A DNA stretch of 64,000 bases from Diphasiastrum complanatum (GCA_029204225.1 CM055108.1:2756348-2820347), one strand, 5' to 3'. Counted from the stretch's first letter, positions 10,501 through 26,135 are shown. Numbers and translations: made by a program. Notes: generated by a model not told the origin, from the letters alone.

Positions 10501-12279
10501 TCGTTATTTATGTGAATGTGCTAAAGCAATTCGAGTTGAAGCTTCTTTGCATATTGAATATTGGGGTGAAGCAATTAATTGTGCAAACTATTTGTGCAAT
10601 AGATTACCTCACAATGCACTTGCTGGAAAATCACCATATGAAGTCTTGTTTAAGAAGAAACCTAAGGTAGATGTGTTTGCTTTGTTCATGTGCCCTTGGA
10701 AACAAGGAAAAGAGATTATCCTAATTCTATCAAAGGGATCATGCTTGAATATTCATCCAACAAAAAGGCTTAAAGAATCTATGTTCCCTCTACCTCAACT
10801 ACAATTGAGAGTAGGGATGTTATATTCCATGAGGATCAAAAATACATTCTTGAGGAGGCCGAGTTCAAATATATTCTCAAAAAGATACTCCAATCATCAC
10901 CCTTGAAGACTATCATGGAGAGTTGGGGCCGATAATTGAGGAGGAGTCACCTCGAATCTTTTCACCAAGGAGGTCTCAAAGAGAAAGATTCGAGCCTAGG
11001 AGGCTTACATATGAAGATAAAGGCAAGCAAGTGGAACTCAACTCCACTAATTGTGCTTATTTTATTTCACATGAGGAGCCAAATGATGTATGTGATGCAC
11101 TCAATTCTTAGGAATGGTTTCTTTTCATGAAGGAGGAATATGATGCTTTGATGGTCAACAAGACATGGGAGCTTGTGGATCTTCCATCCAACAAGCACAC
11201 CATTGGTTGCAAGTGGGCTTTTCGAGTCAAATATAATCAAGATGGCACAATCAACAAGTACAAGGCAAGGCTTTGTGCTCAGGTTTATGGACTTGATTAT
11301 GAGGAGACTTTTGCTCCAGTTGCAAAGATGGTATCAATTAGAATCATAGTTTCTATTGCTTGTTTTTTCAATTGGCAAGATTTTCAACTAGACGTCTCTA
11401 ATGCATTTTTAAATGGATATCTAGAAGAAGAGATTTATATGGATTAGCCTATTGGGTTCATCCATGAAAAGACAAAGTTTGCTTGCTCTTCAAAAGTCTA
11501 TATGGACTAAAGCAAGCTCCAAGGTTATGGTATTCTCGACTTAACATCTTTCTTGAGTCACTAGGATTTAATCTTGGTAACTATGATCCTTCCTTGTATG
11601 TCAAGTTTTATGATAGAGATATTGTCATCCTTCTTATTTATGTTGATGATATTATTCTAACAGGAAGTTTTATCAAGTTAGTTGAGGAGACCAAGGTTGC
11701 ACTTGGAAAAGAGTTCAAGATGCAAGATCTTGGAAAAATTCACTACATATTAGGATTAGAGATTGACTTTCTTAATGATAAAGCTTTTGTATGTCAATCC
11801 AAGTATGCTCTTTCAATGCTTAAAAAGTTCAATATGTTAGATTGCAAGAGTATAGAAACTCGTATGGAGCAAGTTGTAAAAGACCCTAACAAGGTGATGA
11901 AAGATCCTTCGTGGACATTACTCTTTTTAGGAGTCTTATAGGCTCCTTAATTTGGCTCACAATAACAAGGCCTGACATAAATTTTAGTGTTCATAAGTTG
12001 AGCCAAGCTATGCAAAATCCTACTATTTGTTGGAAAATGGCCAAGAGAGTGCTTAGATACATATCTTCAACTTTTGATTATGGTTTATTGTATAAAAGTG
12101 AAGATCTTTCTATAGTTGGCTATTCTGACTCGGATTTTGCAAGTAACAGAGCAAATCGAAAATCTACAAGTGCTTATGTCATATATCTTGGAGGAAACTT
12201 GATATCTTGGCTTTCCAAAAAGAAAGATACTATATCACTCTCATCTTGTGAAGCTGAGTATAAGGCACTCGTGAAATAG
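10501..12279 (+). pseudogene. Copia pol with deleted integrase core; RT and partial RNase H
   Basis: At about 10500 the protease C-terminus is joined directly to the integrase segment after the catalytic Glu (CECAKAI, then YWGEAINCANYLCNRL). GAG-pre-integrase and the DDE core are therefore missing, roughly 650-750 bp compared with the first element. Reverse transcriptase follows from about 11127: CKWAFRVKYNQDG, DVSNAFLNGYLEEEIY, YGLKQAPRLWY and an intact IYVDD. RNase H runs from 11911 (RSLIGSLIWLTITRPD) to SCEAEYKALVK and stops at 12279. The RNase H end and the 3' LTR are lost, so the copy is 3'-truncated and incapable of integration by itself. Confidence 0.88.
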
Positions 12280-12417
12280 TTTCTTGTAGAAGCTCATGGT
12301 TTTTTTTTCTTGTTGATGCTCGAAAGATTCGCAAATAGAATCTTGTTGCGAACTATTTTGTTTCTTGTTCAAATCTAAGATGTCGCAAAATTGTCACGAA
12401 CAGAAATCTTCTGATTC

Positions 12418-12645
12418 TTCTTCAAGCTCAAGCAATTAACCAAGTATAGCAAGAATTGATGGTCTAAATAAAAGGTGAAAGGTTTGGCAAAGAGGTAGTG
12501 CCAAAACGTCTTGATGCTGAAGATCATGGCAAGAGCTTCTCGCTTGACAGTGGTATAATTTGTTTATGCTTCAATGAGTTGTCAGCTTGCGAAGCAGATG
12601 GGAGAATCCTTCTTCTTTTTTCCTGGTTGATTTAGCATTGAAATT
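12418..12645 (-). pseudogene. Ty3/Gypsy RNase H fragment
   Basis: The minus frame reads KKDSPICFAS, stop, QLIEA, stop, TNYTTVKREALAMIFS, then FWHYLFAKPFTFYLDHQFLL. This matches the Gypsy RT-RNase H connection (SRQL-x4-NYT-x3-REALA-x-V, then HYLL and DHQAL). Two in-frame stops and loss of both flanks make it a remnant. It sits between the truncated Copia element and the PME gene. Confidence 0.82.
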
Positions 12646-13712
12646 TATGTGGTCCTTCTATTGAAGTAATCATGCACAAAGCATATTACAAAAATAGTTA
12701 TCATATGGAGTTGCTTCATCAAAACAAGATGTTTGCAAGAAATTAGTCAACTCCATTGCCTTGTCATTCTTGCACAATGTGTTAAACACCATAACTCTTG
12801 AAAATAAGAGATAAATTACATCATATCTACTACGATTATGTATAAAAGGTTCAATAAAACTAGATCCATCATTATTCTCACAGTTAAAAATTTGCACCCT
12901 TGAGTGAAGTGATTGCAAGAATATTGATGTCTTTGTGGTAGATTTTGAGAATAGCAAATTAGGTGCTTCAGCCAATGGCTCGTGCCTCCGTCCATGCATC
13001 ACCATCTCTTACCCAGGATGTAGGCACCAAGAATAGGCTCCTCCTTGCACATAGACTCCATGGATTTTTAAAAGGTCATGATTATGGGATGGTGGAGTCG
13101 TATGATGTTGTTCATTTCACGACAGTAAATAGAATTTAGAAAGATAGCCAGATCTTGTATGTAGCATACACACCTCTTGGTGACATTTTATAAACCCATG
13201 ATCAGCATTGATACACACTAAAGAAGTTGAAGTGTGATATGTTTGATGTGAAGGCTGAGTCAACTTATTGGTTTGATGTTATATGTTTAATTTATCAGCA
13301 AAATTTTGTGTCATTTGGATCAAGAAGACGAGAGTGATCATGATGATATATCTTATGGAAGTTTCAATTTAGGAAAGAAGCTATAATCTCATTAAAAGCA
13401 AAAAATATCATAATCGTGGATAGTAAATTGAAAGTTTAGAACATATCAAATGTATCACGATGCCAAGGTCTTACATATCATCATGATACATTTCTTGGAA
13501 TTTTTTGTGAGCTTTCTTGCATCCTAGCTACAAATTGATCATCATGCAGACAATCATTAAGAAGCATTCTTAAGACCCAATACAGGTTCTCCTTGCCTTG
13601 GTTTTAGTCCACGTACATGAATTCCATGAGATCAGACTCCAGAGTGTGAATAGCACACAGCTTCAAAGGTTTGTGTTTTGGTAGAATATATGTCTAATTT
13701 AATCTAGTCTGC
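12646..13712. other. Spacer downstream of the PME gene
   Basis: A minus-strand frame of 111 codons (12670-13005) lies directly upstream of the Gypsy RNase H remnant but shows no recognisable motif. The remainder up to the PME stop codon shows no gene. It presumably contains the PME 3' untranslated region and terminator, which I cannot delimit. Confidence 0.5.
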
Positions 13713-14401
13713 TTAACTAAGAGCACCGATGAAGGAAATTTGAGTGGTAGGTATCCAGTTGTTGCCTTGTATCAAAGAGCTTACAGTAAATTTCTCGGCT
13801 TGGTTCTCATTCATCACGGTGGACCAGTTAACGCGCTTGCTTGTTGCGGCTCCAGCTCCTATATTATTGTATTCGCCATAGAATAAGGTGCCGGGTACAA
13901 CCGGGGCGCCGTTCCACTCCAGCCATCCAGTAGGATCAACAACGCTAGACAAGCTGGAAAGCATGAAAGCAGTGCGAGAATAGATCTTCCACGGCCTTCC
14001 CAGAAATGTAGTATAGTTCATGATGGCCCTCTGCAGGTCTGGAGTTCCTCCTACATTGCATCTGTGGAAAGACAGGCCCGTGTTCTGGAATTTATCCAAT
14101 CTTCCTTGAGCAGTGAACGTGTTCTGTTGTCCAGCTAACGGTACTCGAGCAACGAGAGTGCAGTCTTGAAAGATTGCTGCAGAATTTCCAAATATAAAAT
14201 CTACAGTGCCCGAGATTGTGCATTCTTTGTAAAACTGGCGTAGAGTATGCGTGTATAGAGTGTCTTGATATCCAGCCAAAGAACATCCGTATAACACAAC
14301 TTGATCCGCGCTAACTCTCAGTGCTACAGCCTGATGCATTGCAGCTCCAGCCGTGTTTTGGATCGTAAGGTTACGTGCAAGGAAGCCATTTCCTTCTACA
14401 A
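13713..14401 (-). CDS. PME: Pectin methylesterase, exon 2 (catalytic domain, C-terminal part)
   Basis: Residues 356-584 of a type-I pectin methylesterase, which removes methyl esters from cell-wall homogalacturonan. The acceptor TTTTTTTTGCAG ends at 14402, and the split Val codon joins exon 1 in frame. All catalytic signatures are present: QAVALRV (Gln379), GYQDTLY (Gln401, Asp402), GTVDFIFGNSA (Asp423) and LGRPWK (Arg491, Trp493). Their spacing matches that reported for carrot PME (23 residues Gln to Asp, 21 Asp to Asp, 68 Asp to Arg). The protein ends with NNWIPTTQISFIGALS, close to the usual plant PME C-terminus. The intron falls before VVEGNGFLARNLT, the usual single-intron position in plant type-I PMEs. 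The frame is intact, so the gene looks functional. Confidence 0.95.
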
Positions 14402-17400
14402 CTGCAAAAAAAACACACACACACACACACATACAAAGTTCTCGATCATGATGACCTTATTCTGGAAGTGAAACGATCAATCCTAGCATAAAATCAGACC
14501 ATCTCCTGGATTGCTTTCAAAGTTGTAAGGTTCTGGCCTCTTATAAGTCCACTGGTTTGTGTATTAAGGCTTGCATTTTGACATGTTTTAGGCTTCTATA
14601 AGGTTGTCTTTATAAAATCTGTACCACATGAAGAGCATACAAAGTTAATCTTTGTTCTGACAAGAATATTATTCTAGGACTCACATGATATTGTAGCCTA
14701 TCCAAGGATGGTGCGTGTTATGGACTAGGTACCATTCATGAGGAGGTGGGCTACTCCCTGTAGCAAGATGAGCCGCGGGGTGGCAAATCTAGCTACAAGG
14801 CTATAGGTGAACGATACCTAACGTAGCATGAGAGAGATAGACGGTCAAGATTTAAATCTGTTTGCAGCCTGTGCTATGGCTCATAATCTTCGTGTTCTCA
14901 ACCAATGACGTAATGCCACATGTCCGCTATCATTACTTATTGCTCATGAATGCTACGGAATTATACTCTTTCCCTAAGTAATTTGTGGGGAGATGTTAAG
15001 AGCAAACTTGAGATATCATTTCCTAAGTAATTTGTGGGGAGATGTAAGAGCAAACTTGAGATTTCATTCATTAGTATTAGGGACTACAAAGTGGAATCAT
15101 AATTATTATATCTTTGTGTCAAGGACTTATACCAAATGGAATGTTATGATTAGAGATCCAAAATGTTCTTGGCCAAAACAAACTCAAGGTGATTGTAATT
15201 ATGATTCACTATACAAGGCTCATAAAAGCAACTATTTATTTCGAGATTTCATAGTGATCTATACTCAGTATTGAGCCAATATAGATATAACCTTGAGTAG
15301 AGGTGCAAATCATTTGATTCTCTTATTGAATATTTGAAAATAGTATCACAAATTGAAATCTAGAATTTCCTATGAAATTATGTGATGTGTTTGATTAGTC
15401 ATTGGTGTACATCAAATCTTCAATAGTCAAATAATTACTAGCTAGGAAACACAGGAAGTGATAGCCAATAACCATGGGCCACAAACATTTATGAAAGGAA
15501 TAAAAAAAAACTTTAGACTCAAAATTAATGAAATCAAATGATTGTGATTCAATAGCTGATTATTCAAAATATAAATTAGCTATTATATCACATGTTTGAC
15601 AATTTTATCTCATTAAAAATTATTGATATAACACATTTGGACAAGTATAATATCACATATTGAAATTTTCATCCTAGATAAGAGTGGAGAATCAGATTAA
15701 TACAAACTATTTCGCAATTTATCATAATCATATTAATATCCAGTGATAAAGGTTTTGGTTTTCACGATAGTCAAATGAGAATATTTTAACAAAAAAGTAA
15801 AAATATATCCAAATAGCAAAAAAAGTACCAGATAAAAAAAATTGTTCGATAGGGTATATATGAGAATGAAAGAAGAATTATACTCCATATATAAATTAGA
15901 TGGCTTTGATATTTAAGTTTGATCATGATTTTTTGAGTGCTTAGCTTACCCTTGTAATTCGTATTGTTGAGCCCATAGATTTCATTGAGTAGAAAATGTT
16001 GTTACATAGAGTCTAAGCAATCTTGTGATTATCATCTAATTATCATATGATGATAGCTGGACTCAATGGAGAGTAACTTCCAATAACTTATGTGGGTGTA
16101 TAGGAATGAGAATCTCTCTAACGTTTGGAGTCATAATATCCAGATCAATCCTCCTAAGGCATTTCTAAAATATCATATGCATCAAGGACAAAAAGTACTA
16201 TTGATCACAATATTTCCTTACCTCTAACATCTCTAACTTTAAATATACTCATAGTTGAGCTACGGTGGGGTGAGCAATGGTGTTAGTGATATCAGATGCT
16301 AGCTCCTCTTTACATTCTAAACTTAGCAAGGGAAGATTGATAAAATTGGTATGATTTGGAATAATCTATAAGTTGTCACGATATTATTTAGAGAAATGAT
16401 GGAATATTCAAAAGGTTAATATGGGAGTTTAAATTATAAACTTAGTAGGGTGAGATTGATTTGTATGTTTGGATTTGTATCGATTCGAAAAAGAATCTCA
16501 AAATTCTATTATAGCCTTAATGAAGATGCTTGAAAGACTAAGATGATTCATTTATCTAATGCATCATGAATGGGCATCTCAAAGAACCTTGAGGATTATT
16601 GAGAAACTCATGATGATTGATTTTATTTAAAGGTGTCAATCTTATATCAATAAGTGCATTTTTGACAAATCAAATTTGTTGAAATTGACTACTATTGTAT
16701 TTATTGTTTTCTATGGCAAATAGTTTAAAAGTCAAATGATCTTAGAGAAATTACTGTGTTGGGAATGCTAGTATCACAATACCAATGACGTCCTTAGCTT
16801 ATAATGTAAAGATTTTGCTTCATTGACTTTGCTTACTAGTAGATATCAATCTCTCAATAGGGTCAACGAAGATCAAACTCATTCCCCTATTACAAGTTGG
16901 CAATTAGTCGTGTTGTGTATGTGTTGCAAGATTCCCAAATATTGAGTTTTGAGATAGGGATATGAATTATACCAATAGAAAATCTGATTTCCAATAGTGA
17001 ATTTGTAAGCTAATTAGTAAATCCATAAATAAACCAACTTTCTAAAGATAGGTTCCAATAAAATCAGATATTCCTTAGAGTCAAAATTTTGACCATATTG
17101 AGTAACTCAATGATCTACGATCTAATAAGTAAGCTAATTAGATGTGAATAATTATCAAAGCAAATAAGGTAATTTTCACTCACATTGCTTGTTGATGGTT
17201 AAGCATATTGCCTTTGGGCACAATGCTAGTATATTTATATTGTGTGGGGTCTTGTAAGATTTTCAATTGCTATTAAAAAATCATGTAATATATAATCAAC
17301 TGATGGATTCTCTTCTACACATTTGGTTGAAGTTGAAGATTAATCTCATTGTTTCAGGAATGGGATGCATATGATGCAAATATCTAGGATATGTGCTAGT

Positions 17401-18851
17401 TTGGGGATAAAGCAATTTGATGGATACAAATTTCCACAAGACTTAAATTCATCTATGATGGATTGTAGATGGAAATGAGTTGAGTATCTTTGAAAGTCTA
17501 AGCTAATGCTTCTTGTTGATGAGGATTTTGGTATATTCAGAACTTCATACAATGGATTATTTTGAACTCATACATGAAGGAGATCTATTAACTTTTGAGA
17601 ATGACTAGTCCAAGTTGAGGACAAACCATCTAGGATGAATAGTACCAGTCTAGCATAAAGGAGGGTGGTTTCCTAATCACGTTTACTTTGAATACTTGTC
17701 TACATTGCTAGAGTTAATGCACTAGATGGTATTGGGCCTAGGGTCAATGGATTCCCTTCGTGGATAGGACTATGACTCTCAGTCTAGGATTCATAATAAG
17801 CATAAGTCATAGAATCAGTAGAATGGATATGCATGGAGAATTGTTAATCTCGTAAGGACTCTCAAGAATATGACTAAGATTGTAGCTATAGAAGAGTGAG
17901 TTTTGATATTTGTTGAAGACATTTATTTCCTAGGTGTGAGGCATGAGCCTAAGGAATTTCTAGTGCCTAGGTGGGGCATCTCCTAGATTGGAGGTGGGGT
18001 ATGGTGGCTATCCCCTAAGCGAGAGTCTTAGCTATTGGCATAAATCTTAGCTTAGGGGTAAGCATGGATTAGCTCTATTGGGTTGGTGATTTGCATGTCC
18101 AACTTCTTATTATTCACATACTCATTTGGATGCATGTTAGGAATAGATGTAGGGGGCCGAGCCATTACCTCAGATAATAGCTCATGGCTTGGATTTTATG
18201 CAATTATGGCCCTCCCCAAGGGCCACTACGCCCTACTACATAAAAATATGTTGGAGAATGTGAATTATGACACAATGTTTGTGAGGGTTGCTCAAGCATA
18301 GGATCCTAGGCCCCTTTTGTTTAATCCTATGGTTAGCAATAGAATTTCTACCCAAAATTTTGAGAGCATGAGATAGCTCGTGCCAATTAATCATAAAAAC
18401 CGTTCTCGGCCATTATGAGCTACAAGCCCTCCCTCTAGGCAATAAAGACCAATAGAATGCAGCCCTGCCAATGTTATGCCATGGAGCAGGCCAAGTCGTG
18501 TCCTTTCTTAAACATTGACGGTTTGATGTCTCCCCTTACTTTTGGCTTGCCCTAATGAGTTCACCCCAAAGTCTTGTTGGGTGTCATGCTCCTTAAGGCT
18601 TACCCAGCAAGATTCAAATGGATCCTTGTGTGGCTAATTCCATAGCATGGGTCTCATAGTACCAAAAAAACAATAATCCATGCAAACAATATATGCAAGT
18701 CTTTCAAACTTTATCTTTCTATCTTTCATCTATTTGTACATTGATGGGTTTTACATCCTCCTATAATCAAATCAAATCAGGAGGACATGGAAGAGAAAAA
18801 AAAAGTGTGGCAAATCCTAAATAGTAAAAGCTATGCAGTGATGCTGCTTAC
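14402..18851 (-). other. PME intron, 4450 bp
   Basis: Donor GTAAGC at 18851-18846 and acceptor GCAG ending at 14402, preceded by a T run and a GT repeat. The intron is AT-rich and holds no recognisable transposon protein. A 49-bp tandem duplication lies at 14973-15070. The few open frames (14993-15274, 18083-18301) show no known motif. It is unusually long for this intron, which is typically far shorter in angiosperm PME genes. Confidence 0.85.
14973..15070. repeat. 49-bp tandem duplication in PME intron
   Basis: Two adjacent copies beginning CCTAAGTAATTTGTGGGG at 14973 and 15022, differing by about two small changes. Confidence 0.9.
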
Positions 18852-19917
18852 CAACGGTTGCTGAATTGAAAGTGGTTATTCCAGGTTGACCCACGTTTTT
18901 GCTTCCCGTGATGATCGTCTTTTCTGCACCATCTCCCACCAGCATGAGATTTGTCACCGTCTTGGGAATAGTCACACTTTCATTGTAGATTCCTGCTTTT
19001 ATTTTTATGACATAATATGAGCTACTCTTGTTGGGAGCGGCGTTCACGGCATCCTGGATTCTCACGAATTGGCCACTTCCATCATGTGCAACTGTGACGT
19101 TCGGAAGAATTGAGATGTTGGCCTGCAGCAGCTTCCTACTTCCATGAGAAACCCACTCGGGGAAGGATGCAGCAACATCAGAAAGAGGGATGGGTTCGTC
19201 ATGTGGCACGGATAATAAGCGCCGAGAAGGAATTGCATGCTTCCACTGTGACAACTCGTTCTCAAGAGAGGACAAGATGTTGCTCAATGCAAGAGCATTG
19301 CTCAGTAATTGCTTGACATACTCTCCATCTCTGCCAATCTCATCGCTTGAATCCCCAGTGATGCCTGCAAATCCATCCTCGTTGCATGTGGTCTGGAAAG
19401 TAAGCGCGGAGCTCATGGAGGTCTGGATCTCTGTGAGCGTTTCCAGCAAGGTTGTCAAACTAAAGCTAGAAAAGTGGGATAGAGAAATATTGATCTGATC
19501 AATAGCGTTAGCAAGATTATCAAGGCAATCCTGCAGAGCCGCATTGATCGTTACGTTTTGTTCGAGCTTCAGAAAGGTCTCGACCAACTGCAGCGAAGTA
19601 TTTACTCCTTGAAGAGCAATGTTCATAGCAATTCCCACCAAATCTTTTGCACTAGCGTTTCCTGCTCCATCGTAGGCAGACAATGTTGCTACGCACGTGT
19701 CTGGGTAGTTTGTTGAGTTGCAAACCGACCGGATCGTTTCTGAATCTGCCTGAGGATTGCTATCTGCAGTTTTGGTTTTTTTCCTACTTAGTCCCACTGC
19801 CAACAATACCACTGTGACAAGGAGGATGATTACACCCAGACCAAGCATTGTCCATCGTTTCTTGAGCATTTTCTTTCTTTTCATTTGCTTCTGCAAGTAA
19901 GGATCGGACGCGTTCAT
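18852..19917 (-). CDS. PME: Pectin methylesterase, exon 1 (membrane anchor, PMEI prodomain, PME start)
   Basis: Encodes residues 1-355 of a 584-residue protein. A basic N-terminus (residues 12-21) is followed by one hydrophobic segment at about 24-43, a signal anchor for the secretory pathway. The PMEI prodomain (about 58-215) has the four conserved cysteines Cys66, Cys75, Cys131 and Cys178 and keeps the enzyme inactive during transit. Two basic processing motifs follow, SRRLL at 231-235 and SRKLL at 260-264, where subtilases are known to cleave group-2 PMEs. The PME domain begins with VTVAHDGSGQF, and GDGAEKTIITGSK leads to TFNSATV at the splice site. The ATG at 19917 is the first in frame and gives the expected anchor. 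Mature enzyme should act in the wall. Confidence 0.95.
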
Positions 19918-23196
<3,279 letters not shown>

Positions 23197-23197
23197 C

Positions 23198-24079
23198 AAA
23201 GACACAAGAAGTAGCAAAAGCAACTAATTAGAAAGCATACATAAAAGCAAAAGCAAGGGAAAAGAGTACAAGAGTCTTGGGAAAGGCCTTACCCTTGATC
23301 ATTGATTGGCTAATTCTGATTGGCAAGGATTCTAATCCAAGCCTTTCATGAGAAATCCAATGGCTCCAAATTGAGAAGGGTGCCCTTTATGAAAAAATCG
23401 ACTAGTTTAGTTGATCTATTTTGGCAATTTTGAGGCCAACGTGAAATCTGCACATCATGGGCTAGTGCCTTACTCGTTTCTTCCTTCAAAAGATTGAATT
23501 TAGATCGACTTGTGGGTGATAGTTTCTGCATTGCTTCTTACATCCCTGAAGCTGATGTCGAAGCTTGGGCTGATGACCCTTCAACTAGAGGCTCATCAAC
23601 TTTCTTCTTCCCATGTACATTGTTGTTGGTAGTTGCATCTTTGCTCACTTTATGGTAAGGCTCCTTGACATTCGCTTCATGGTTCTGAATGTCCACATCC
23701 ATTTTTGTTATGGCCTCTCTTGGTAAGTCACTCCACTTGATCACCTAATTGTATCTTTGCTTTTGTTGATTCTTCTTTGGTAAAATTGCTTTTGGTGGTA
23801 CATTTTGGATACTATAGCACATGGAGGCTTTTGAGGTGGCTGAACTAGTATTTGTTGAAGTCCATAGTGTGTAGGATTTATGTGGTGCAGGATCCGTTTG
23901 TCTGTCAATTTATCTTCCTCGTCGTAAGACAATGCATGTTGCCAAGGAACTAGATTATCTTGAATGGGTTCTAGAATAGGTTTCGTTGATAGCTATGCTA
24001 CAATCATCATGTTCACCTTGTATGAGATCGGCGTGTCTAGAGTGAGTCCTCATGGTGGTGATTTGTTGGGTTTAGAATC
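23198..24079 (-). other. Probable Gypsy gag-pol spacer remnant
   Basis: Short minus-strand frames (23741-23932, 23538-23744, 23346-23531) follow the protease fragment in the same orientation. They are polar (KKKVDEPLVEGSSAQASTS) and lack a recognised domain. They are best read as low-conservation linker downstream of the protease, now broken. Confidence 0.4.
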
Positions 24080-24540
24080 TGAATCTGGACCATGTATGCC
24101 TAGTCATATAGTCAATTGTTGCTGATGCATCCATCCACAAAGCAGTGTCAATTTGCCAATCATAGTAAACACCCATTGTAGTTTTTGAGCAATCAATGTT
24201 CTGGGTATTGTCATCAAGTTTGGGTGGTAGAGGTTTCATCGCCCACACGTGAAGGGATCTACCTTTACTACCCGCTCTCTCAAAGACGATTTTGCCAATT
24301 CTCCAATCATGAACTACTTGCGCAACTTGTAACCAAGGTCGTCCCAACAAATCCGATAGGCAATGTGTGTTTCAAGAATGTCCATCACCACAAATGTGAT
24401 AACAAATTTAACCCCTGCTATCTTAACTGGTATGTCATCTATAATTTTCTTCGGCTACACAAGAGATTGATTAGCTACTTTGATGGCGAACTTGGCAACT
24501 TCCATGTTGGAAATTAAGCCCACAATTGTCTCCTTGGTGA
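24080..24540 (-). pseudogene. Ty3/Gypsy aspartic protease fragment
   Basis: The minus frame reads IDDIPVKIAGVKFVITFVVM, then shifts by one base into LLGRPWLQVAQVVHDWRIGKIVFERAGSK. The pair [F/D]VVMD...LLGRPWL...VHDW is the characteristic C-terminal half of the Gypsy retropepsin-like protease. A stop near 24455 and the frameshift near 24350 inactivate it. The catalytic DTG/DSG segment is not clear. Confidence 0.7.
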
Positions 24541-24840
24541 ACGAATAATTTCTATTTCATGATTCTTCCTGCACGTTTATTGATCTTTGATCTAGGGTCA
24601 GGTGAAACCTATTTTGGGTTCAAAAGTCTGCGCATCTGATACCTACAGGAATCACAAACTCAGACAACCAATTTATTTGAAGAATGTCTACAACGGGCTT
24701 TCGGCTGATCTCCAGCAAAGGGTAATCAATCCTATTATAATTTCAAGTTCAGATATTAAGTTCAATTACCTAAAGTCATTGAAGACTTGGCCATCTTCAA
24801 GGACTTCCACGAAATTAAGATTTAGAACAAGTCTCCAGAA

Positions 24841-25570
24841 ATGAACTATGTTCGCCACAGTGTCGCGACAGTCTGTAGAAACCAACTATGTTCGTGACAG
24901 TTTCGCGAAACTAGGATAGTTGAACAGTTCAAAATATTTCGCGAAATGTTCGCGATAGTTTCGTGAAACTTGCAATAGTTCAAAACTATTTAACTTGTGG
25001 AGTTCAAAAGTTCAACTGTTTTTAACACCTTCGCCTTTTCGCATTTTCTTGAAAAACGCAAAGAGAGAATTTGTGACGTGCTCGTCCACATCAACATTCC
25101 CTACGGGTTGACAGTATACAGTATGTATAGTTGTCATAGAAGCCGTATACTTCCAAGTACAACAGCCTGCCTAATTAGGTGACAATCATTTAATGTAGTT
25201 AATACATGGATGCAATCTATAAATAGATCATCCCAACACAGATTACAGGAGATGCTCCGTCCATGAGACATATTATTTGAGCCTCTGAGCTATGCCGTCA
25301 TTCTAGTTTGTAACTGTCATTGTTGTGCTTTAGTGTAATATAGCAACAATACGCTTTTCTATCTGTGTATAACGTAGATGACTGTTTATTGTGATTTGAA
25401 TGCACTATATCACTGTTTGATCGTGCTTGTTCACTCACTCTAATTAGAACACGGACGTCTACGACTCCTCAATTTTTGATCAGACGATGGCTGTCTTTGA
25501 CACCTGAGGAACTCGCGATATCATATTGCTCTTTCCATCTATCTCAGACTAAACTTCACATTGAATCCAT
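24841..25570 (+). repeat. LTR-like DNA rich in TTCGCGAAA palindromes
   Basis: Contains several TTCGCGAA-type words (24900-24970), a TATAAATA at 25218-25225 and a downstream stretch like an R/U5 region. It precedes a plus-strand Copia gag fragment, so it is probably its 5' LTR. Boundaries and the primer-binding site are not resolved (only a poor match near 25590). Confidence 0.45.
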
Positions 25571-25784
25571 TTTTCAATAATACCACACCCCATTTCTATA
25601 AGACTATTTTTGCATCTAGCAGCTAATTGTAATGGGAGAGTTGTTCCGCAATATTCCTACTCTCTTCTCCGTTCACGTTCTTCCATCTCCCTCGCCCCAT
25701 CATTCTAGGCCTTGTAGACTTGATTTCTCATATAAAGTAGTGGAAATAAGATTGACACCTAATCCTCCATCTATTACCGTAGCT

Positions 25785-26135
25785 TCTTCTCCCTCAACAT
25801 CAAGGACACTCAGATCATCCACATACATGCTGCTTAGACAGCTAAGGATGCATGGGACATCCTAGAAACTCTCTACGATATTAGAGACGTTACTTCTAAG
25901 CTTCATCTGAGGAAGAAATTCTTCCCCCTCAGAATGTCTGATGCAGATAGCGTTTCGAGTCACCTCAACATTTTCAAGAATCTTATGGAGCAGATGACTG
26001 CAACCGGCTTAGTCATAGAAGATTCCGATGCACTTATGACTCTATTATCGAGTCTACCTGATGCCTACGAAAATTGGGTAATGGCAATTTCTACCCAGGA
26101 GCACCTCACTCTATCAAGAGTAATCTCGCTGTTAA
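25785..26135 (+). pseudogene. Copia gag fragment (third family, copy 1)
   Basis: The plus frame reads AKDAWDILETLYDIRDVTSK, LHLRKKFFPLRM and then SLPDAYENWVMAISTQEHLT. This matches the gags at 29199 and 58992 nearly residue by residue. The gag N-terminus is absent or degenerate and homology stops at about 26130 just after SRVIS, so zinc knuckle and pol are lost. Confidence 0.8.

Noticed and set aside
12670-13005. 111-codon minus frame as the upstream part of Gypsy pol
   Set aside because: It lies in the right place and orientation but shows none of the RT motifs, so a Gypsy assignment is not supported.
18083-18301. 72-codon plus frame in the PME intron
   Set aside because: No recognisable motif and it runs antisense within a well-supported intron.
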